Of a stretch of 10,894 nucleotides of DNA, positions 6,871 through 10,894 are shown in pieces. The first letter of the stretch is position 1, and every line of letters starts with the position of its first letter. This stretch comes from Thiomicrospira sp. UBA5634 (GTDB lineage: Bacteria; Pseudomonadota; Gammaproteobacteria; Thiomicrospirales; Thiomicrospiraceae): positions 2,046-12,939 of the forward strand of contig DIJW01000174.1 of assembly GCA_002421475.1 (NCBI GenBank). Direction: 5' to 3'. The translations under genes were made by a program, and so were the position numbers. A model generated the notes under the pieces. The model was not told the DNA's origin, ran no database searches, and saw nothing but the letters and a program-made list of their open reading frames with translations.

Positions 6871-8262
6871 TTAAGACAAAGCCTGTTTGGCTTTTTGCAC
6901 TTGCAGTTTGACCTGTTCCGGCGCGGTGCCGCCTAAGTGTTTACGTGCTGAAACCGAACCTTCTAACGTCAAGACTTTAAACACATCTTCACCGATTTTG
7001 TCGCTAAACCCTTGCAAAGTCGCCAAACTCATTTCAGATAAATCTTGTTTGGTTTTTACCCCATGTGCGACCGCTAAACCGACGATTTCATGCGCATCAC
7101 GGAAAGCTAAGCCTTTACGCACTAAATAATCGGCTAAGTCGGTGGCGGTTGAAAAGCCGCGTTTCGCTGCTTCGTAGGTGATTTCGCGTTTAACTTGCAT
7201 CGCGGGGATCATGTCGGCAAATGCGCGCAAACAGCCGCGAACGGTGTCGATTGTGTCAAAAATTGGTTCTTTGTCTTCTTGGTTGTCTTTATTGTAAGCC
7301 AATGGTTGAGACTTCATCAGGGTTAACAAACTAAATAAATGCCCGTATACGCGGCCAGATTTTCCGCGCACCAGTTCCGGTACATCGGGGTTTTTCTTTT
7401 GCGGCATAATGGATGAACCGGTGCAGAAACGATCGGGTAAATCAATAAACTGAAACTGCGCCGATGACCATAAAATCAACTCTTCGGAAAAACGTGATAA
7501 GTGCATCATTAAGGTCGCTGCCCATGCGGTGAACTCAATCGCAAAATCACGATCTGACACGCCATCCAACGAGTTTTGGCTAACACGCTCAAAACCTAAA
7601 AGTTGCGCGGTGTATTCGCGGTCAATCGGATAGGTTGTGCCGGCTAAGGCCGCCGAACCTAACGGTAAAGTATTTACCCGTTTACGGCAGTCCTGCAGGC
7701 GCTCTACATCACGCACCAGCATTTCATACCAGGCCATCATGTGATGACCAAAGGTGACCGGTTGGGCAGTTTGTAAATGGGTAAAGCCGGGCATAATGGT
7801 GTCGGCTTCACGTTCTGCAACTTCAACAATCCCGCGCTGTAATCGATTCATTTCAGTCAAAATAAAGTCAATTTCATCACGGACATACAGGCGAATATCG
7901 GTGGCTACTTGGTCATTACGTGAACGGCCGGTGTGCAGTTTTTTGCCGGTTAACCCAATCATTTGGGTAAGGCGAGATTCGATATTCATGTGAATATCTT
8001 CTTGTTTGATTGACCAGCTCATTTGGCCTGACTCAATTTCGGCCTGTACTTGCTGTAACCCTTTAATAATGTCGTCTTCTTCTTTGGCAGTCAAAAGGCC
8101 GACCTTGTACAACATGCGGGCATGTGCAATGGAGCCCTGAATATCTTGACGATACATGCGATGGTCAAATTGAATCGAAGCGGTAAACTCTTCAACAAAT
8201 GCATCGGTTGATTCAGTAAAACGTCCGCTAGAGAGTTTTTCTTGGTTAATGTTTGTGCTCAT
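6871..8262 (-). CDS. argH: Argininosuccinate lyase
   Basis: This is a cytoplasmic homotetrameric enzyme that splits argininosuccinate into arginine and fumarate, the last step of arginine synthesis. Its 463 residues match the family's usual length of about 460. The fumarase/aspartase superfamily signature [11 protein letters not shown] is at residues 282-292 and carries the catalytic serine loop. TGRSRND is at 111-117, and [10 protein letters not shown] (161-170) holds the conserved His162. The start MSTNINQEK is followed directly by the typical SSGRF segment. The gene begins 20 nt after the stop of the thioredoxin-fold lipoprotein gene on the same strand, with only a weak ribosome binding site, so the two are probably co-transcribed. 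No ARG box was recognised. It converges with the porin gene. Confidence 0.97.
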   Translation of the reverse strand: MSTNINQEKLSSGRFTESTDAFVEEFTASIQFDHRMYRQDIQGSIAHARMLYKVGLLTAKEEDDIIKGLQQVQAEIESGQMSWSIKQEDIHMNIESRLTQMIGLTGKKLHTGRSRNDQVATDIRLYVRDEIDFILTEMNRLQRGIVEVAEREADTIMPGFTHLQTAQPVTFGHHMMAWYEMLVRDVERLQDCRKRVNTLPLGSAALAGTTYPIDREYTAQLLGFERVSQNSLDGVSDRDFAIEFTAWAATLMMHLSRFSEELILWSSAQFQFIDLPDRFCTGSSIMPQKKNPDVPELVRGKSGRVYGHLFSLLTLMKSQPLAYNKDNQEDKEPIFDTIDTVRGCLRAFADMIPAMQVKREITYEAAKRGFSTATDLADYLVRKGLAFRDAHEIVGLAVAHGVKTKQDLSEMSLATLQGFSDKIGEDVFKVLTLEGSVSARKHLGGTAPEQVKLQVQKAKQALS

Positions 8263-8282
8263 GATTTTGGCTCTGTCTTAAA

Positions 8283-8816
8283 TTAAGGGGTTGGCAGTGG
8301 ACGGCGCATTTGTTCGGGCATCGCCGGCAATCGCATAGGGTTGCCCATGTTTTCGTAGGCTTGATTAAGCGAACGGTGAATCATGCCGCCAAACAGCTGC
8401 ACGTCGGCGACACCTATGATGGGTTCGGCCACCGGTAATCCGCGGGAATCGACAAAAATTAACGTCGGCGTGATATCCGCTTTATACATGCGAGCAAACT
8501 GTCGTTTTTGAATGGTTTCCGTTTCGGAGAATTTGATCGGGCTGTGCATATCTAAACTAACTTGGCGCATATACATAGCATAACCATCATAAAGTCCACC
8601 GCGAATCATCGGGTTTAACACTTCACGCTTTAGTTGATTGCAGAACTCACACCATTTAGCGGTGAACATAATCATAATCGGCACGTTATCACGTTGCGCC
8701 ATTTGCGCGACATAATGAAAGTCATCCATTTCCTGCAAGTCGTTTGCTTGGGCATTCTGTTCGCAGCCCATTAACAATACGCTGGACAATACAATTGTCG
8801 AAAAGACCTTCAACAT
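8283..8816 (-). CDS. Thioredoxin-fold lipoprotein (SoxW/thioredoxin-like)
   Basis: This 177-residue protein carries a lipoprotein signal with lipobox LMGC and Cys18 as the lipidated residue. Glu follows the Cys rather than Asp, which by the E. coli rule favours the outer membrane. The rest is a thioredoxin fold: MIMFTAKWCEFC with the redox pair Cys56-x-x-Cys59, and ITPTLIFVD with the expected cis-proline at 117. A Pro/Arg-rich tail (160-177) is not part of the fold. It probably reduces or oxidises protein thiols in the periplasm; related proteins include SoxW and other thioredoxin-like reductases. GGAG at 8826-8829 (minus strand) supports the ATG. It lies upstream of argH on the same strand, with no obvious functional link, and is divergent from hemC across a 100-nt gap. 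Confidence 0.85.
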   Translation of the reverse strand: MLKVFSTIVLSSVLLMGCEQNAQANDLQEMDDFHYVAQMAQRDNVPIMIMFTAKWCEFCNQLKREVLNPMIRGGLYDGYAMYMRQVSLDMHSPIKFSETETIQKRQFARMYKADITPTLIFVDSRGLPVAEPIIGVADVQLFGGMIHRSLNQAYENMGNPMRLPAMPEQMRRPLPTP

Positions 8817-8916
8817 ACGCGCGTTCTCCCATTGAATTTGCCTGATCGGTTATTTTAACGAAAATCGAGTTGTATATTTGAGTAAAATGTCACGATTAAA
8901 AGTGCAGGAATTAAAG
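8817..8916. promoter_or_regulatory. Divergent intergenic region between the thioredoxin-fold lipoprotein gene and hemC
   Basis: This 100-nt gap must hold promoters for both directions. For hemC, TATATT at 8873-8878 is a possible -10 without a good -35. For the minus strand, TAAAAT (8857 to 8852) is a possible -10, also without a clear -35. A short inverted repeat GTTA-TTT-TAAC lies at 8849-8859. None of these is strong. Confidence 0.3.
8906..8910 (+). promoter_or_regulatory. Ribosome binding site that decides the hemC start
   Basis: AGGAA is 6 nt before ATG 8917. This start gives [18 protein letters not shown], which matches the known HemC N-terminus. The in-frame TTG at 8878 would add 13 residues with no counterpart in the family. 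Confidence 0.7.
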
Positions 8917-9849
8917 ATGAAAAAGACCTTACGTATTGCAACACGCAAAAGCCCGCTTGCTATGTGGCAAGCCGAATTTGTAAAAGCGACTTTAGAAAAA
9001 GCGCATCCAGGCCTGGTGGTTGAACTGCTGCAAATGGTAACCAAAGGTGACAAAATTCTAGACGTGCCATTAGCCAAAATCGGCGGTATGGGATTATTTA
9101 CTAAAGAACTTGAAGAACAAATGCTGGACGGTCAGGCGGATTTGGCGGTGCATTCAATGAAAGATGTGCCGATGGAGTTGCCTGAGGGGTTTGAGCTGAG
9201 TGCGATTATGGCACGTCATGATCCGACCGATGCGTTTGTATCGAATAAGTATGCGAGTTTTGATGCGTTACCGCAGGGTGCGATTTTAGGCACCTCAAGT
9301 TTACGTCGTAAAGCGCAGTTTCAAGCACTGCGTCCGGATTTGGTGGTGAAGGATTTGCGAGGCAATGTCGGCACCCGTTTAGGCAAATTGGATGCGGGCG
9401 AATTTGATGCGATTATTTTGGCTACTTCGGGCTTAGAGCGTTTAGGTTTAAATGAAAGAATTCGCGCAAAAATTGCGCCGGAAGTTTGTTTACCGGCGGT
9501 TGCGCAAGGCGCACTAGGCATTGAAACTTTGATCGGTGATGAAGACACCAAGGCGTTGGTTGCGGTGTTAAATGACCCGTTAACTGAAGTAGTGGTTAAA
9601 GCCGAACGTGCGATGAATCATACGCTGCAAGGCGGTTGCCAAGTGCCGATTGGCGGTTTTGCATTATTGCAAAATGGTGAAGTTTGGTTACGTGGTTTGG
9701 TGGCTGAAACCGATGGTTCACACATTATTCGTAAAGAAGGTCGTGCACCGGCGGCGCAAGCTGAAGTATTGGGTCGCCAAATCGGCCAGGCGTTATTAGA
9801 TGACGGTGCACGAGAAATTTTAACCGCGTTATACGCCGACCAGGTTTAA
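8917..9849 (+). CDS. hemC: Hydroxymethylbilane synthase (porphobilinogen deaminase)
   Basis: This cytoplasmic enzyme joins four porphobilinogen molecules into hydroxymethylbilane for heme, siroheme and cobalamin synthesis. The protein has 310 residues, against 313 in E. coli. It shows the substrate-binding arginines in IATRKSP (R10), SSLRR (R130, R131), LRGN (R148) and GTRL (R154), the catalytic Asp83 in HSMKDVP, and Cys241 in [10 protein letters not shown], where the dipyrromethane cofactor is attached. All expected residues are present, so it should be active. hemD follows after 7 nt, in the same operon. The CAGGCCTGGT word (9008-9017) falls inside it and encodes part of PGLV. Confidence 0.97.
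   Translation: MKKTLRIATRKSPLAMWQAEFVKATLEKAHPGLVVELLQMVTKGDKILDVPLAKIGGMGLFTKELEEQMLDGQADLAVHSMKDVPMELPEGFELSAIMARHDPTDAFVSNKYASFDALPQGAILGTSSLRRKAQFQALRPDLVVKDLRGNVGTRLGKLDAGEFDAIILATSGLERLGLNERIRAKIAPEVCLPAVAQGALGIETLIGDEDTKALVAVLNDPLTEVVVKAERAMNHTLQGGCQVPIGGFALLQNGEVWLRGLVAETDGSHIIRKEGRAPAAQAEVLGRQIGQALLDDGAREILTALYADQV
9007..9017. repeat. CCAGGCCTGGT repeat, copy 3
   Basis: Matches 11 of the 12 positions of the palindrome, inside hemC, in the same codon phase as copy 1. Confidence 0.55.
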
Positions 9850-9856
9850 GCGTTTT

Positions 9857-10606
9857 ATGCGGTTTACCCTGCTGAATACTCGGCCACCGCATCAAGCCGA
9901 TTTGTTAAATCGGCAGTTGGCAGAGATCGGTGTTGAGGTGATAAATTGCCCAAGTTTACAGATTGAAGCCGCGTTTCCGACTCAAGTACCGGCCTGGCAT
10001 CAGCAGGATGTTTGGGTGTTTGTAAGTCGAAATGCGGTTGAGTATTTTGCCCGTCAATTGACATTGGACCAGCGACAAGGCGATTCACACTGCAAAATCG
10101 TCGCGGTAGGCGAAGCCACGGCACAGGCGATTTGTCAGCAGGGTTGGCCGAATTTACAACCGATTCCAGAGAGTTTTGATTCCGAAGGGATGTTGAGTTT
10201 AGCGGTATTTAATCAGCCTCAAGGGCTGCGTGTCGGCATTGTGCGTGGTGACGGTGGCCGTGAACATTTGGCGCAGGCTTTAAAAGCACAAGCTGCAGAG
10301 GTGACGTTATATGAAGTCTATCGTCGTCAAACAAGTCCTTTTTGCCAGCAGGCCTGGTGGCAATTTAAGCAAGCCGCCCGGCCGATTTTATTATTTACCA
10401 GCGGCAGCAGTTTACAAGCGTTTTTAACCGAGTTACCGTCTGAGGATCAGGCCTGGTGTTTTCAGTTACCGTTGATTGTATTTAGTCAGCGCTTATTTGA
10501 AATTGCGCGCCAAACCGGTTTTAAACAACAAATTTATGTGACCTCAAATGCCAGTGATGCTGCAATTTGTGAGCTGATGCAACAATTAGGAGCTGTAAAT
10601 GAGTGA
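9857..10606 (+). CDS. hemD: Uroporphyrinogen-III synthase
   Basis: This enzyme closes hydroxymethylbilane to uroporphyrinogen III with inversion of ring D, directly after HemC. The 249 residues match the usual length of about 245-250. The family is poorly conserved, but the two-domain pattern is clear: LLNTRPPHQADLL at the start (5-17), FVSRNAVEYF (55-64), AVGEATAQAI (83-92), PESFDSEGML (104-113), VRGDGGREHLAQAL (129-142), LYEVYRR (151-157) and LLFTSGSSLQAF (178-189). The start is 7 nt after hemC, with only a weak ribosome binding site, which suggests coupling. The 3' end overlaps the start of the next gene by 8 nt. Two copies of CAGGCCTGGT lie in it (10349 and 10448), both encoding Gln-Ala-Trp. 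Confidence 0.95.
   Translation: MRFTLLNTRPPHQADLLNRQLAEIGVEVINCPSLQIEAAFPTQVPAWHQQDVWVFVSRNAVEYFARQLTLDQRQGDSHCKIVAVGEATAQAICQQGWPNLQPIPESFDSEGMLSLAVFNQPQGLRVGIVRGDGGREHLAQALKAQAAEVTLYEVYRRQTSPFCQQAWWQFKQAARPILLFTSGSSLQAFLTELPSEDQAWCFQLPLIVFSQRLFEIARQTGFKQQIYVTSNASDAAICELMQQLGAVNE
10349..10358. repeat. CAGGCCTGGT repeat, copy 4
   Basis: The shared 10-mer inside hemD, in codon phase CAG GCC TGG (Gln-Ala-Trp), which differs from the phase of copies 1 and 3. Confidence 0.55.
10448..10457. repeat. CAGGCCTGGT repeat, copy 5
   Basis: A second copy inside hemD, 99 nt after copy 4 and in the same codon phase (Gln-Ala-Trp-Cys). Confidence 0.55.
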
Positions 10607-10894
10607 ACCTATTACCCCCAAAGCAGATCGTCATGTGGTTGAAGGCGAATTTGTTGACAGCGACGTTAACCCAAAAACGGAACAAATAAAACCTAAAGCC
10701 GTTTGGGTAAGTCGTTATAAAGGCCTGTGGTTATGGGGTGTGGTGATGGTGGTGTCGGGTATAGCGTTTGCCTTGGCATTAGCCGCTTGGTTAAACTTGC
10801 AACCCTTAGTTAACCAGCAACAATCCGTTCAACAGCTTGAACAGCAAGTGATGCTGTTGCAGCAACAACTACAACAAGGCCAAACATTGCAGCA
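10599..10894 (+). CDS. hemX: HemX-like membrane protein (N-terminal part, cut by window end)
   Basis: Ninety-eight residues are visible: a charged cytoplasmic N-terminus (1-40), one transmembrane helix (about 43-65) and then a Gln-rich stretch (72-98) with heptad character that looks like the start of a periplasmic coiled coil. This topology and the place after hemCD match HemX, a protein often annotated as a uroporphyrinogen-III methyltransferase but lacking that catalytic domain in most cases. Its biochemical role is not settled. AGGAG at 10588-10592 lies 6 nt before the ATG, and the start overlaps the hemD stop by 8 nt. The rest of the gene, and a possible hemY after it, are outside the window. 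Confidence 0.8.
   Translation, partial: MSEPITPKADRHVVEGEFVDSDVNPKTEQIKPKAVWVSRYKGLWLWGVVMVVSGIAFALALAAWLNLQPLVNQQQSVQQLEQQVMLLQQQLQQGQTLQ

Noticed and set aside
6887..7129. Plus-strand open frame opposite the argH 3' end
   Set aside because: It is the antisense shadow of a strongly conserved gene and lacks any recognisable feature.
8878..8916. In-frame TTG start adding 13 residues to HemC
   Set aside because: The extension has no counterpart in the family, and AGGAA at 8906-8910 fits ATG 8917.

Overview
The window reads as chromosomal DNA of a Gram-negative gammaproteobacterium. The evidence is an outer-membrane porin with a C-terminal Phe, a lipoprotein with a lipobox, a hemC-hemD-hemX order typical of gammaproteobacteria, and a PhoB-type operator. 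Moderate GC and the style of the porin and GGDEF/EAL proteins recall the Thiomicrospira/Hydrogenovibrio group, but that genus-level guess is from memory and is weak.

Left part (1-5475, all + strand): the last codons of an unidentified gene overlap a GTG-started Na+/phosphate cotransporter-family protein with a PhoU-like C-terminus. After a 123-nt gap carrying a TATAAT box comes a two-gene unit. It encodes a secreted PhnD-like substrate-binding protein and, overlapping it by 20 nt, a 900-residue membrane c-di-GMP enzyme (periplasmic Cache-like sensor, PAS, GGDEF, EAL). All key GGDEF and EAL residues are present. I infer a nutrient-sensing module that controls c-di-GMP.

Middle (5476-6870): a 164-nt leader holds three 11-bp-spaced CTGTCAT-type repeats (a Pho box), a putative -10 and a long hairpin, ahead of a general porin gene. 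The porin is followed by a clear intrinsic terminator and a near-perfect 26-bp inverted repeat, a dispersed-type palindrome, before the convergent argH.

Right part (6871-10894): on the minus strand, a thioredoxin-fold lipoprotein gene is followed by argH (argininosuccinate lyase, last step of arginine synthesis). Divergent from them is the tetrapyrrole cluster hemC-hemD-hemX, with hemX cut by the window edge.

Two themes stand out. One is phosphate: Na/Pi transporter, PhnD-like protein and a Pho-boxed porin in sequence. The other is a 10-bp word, CAGGCCTGGT (palindrome ACCAGGCCTGGT), that occurs five times across coding and intergenic DNA, far more than chance predicts. No tRNA, rRNA, CRISPR array or insertion sequence was seen.
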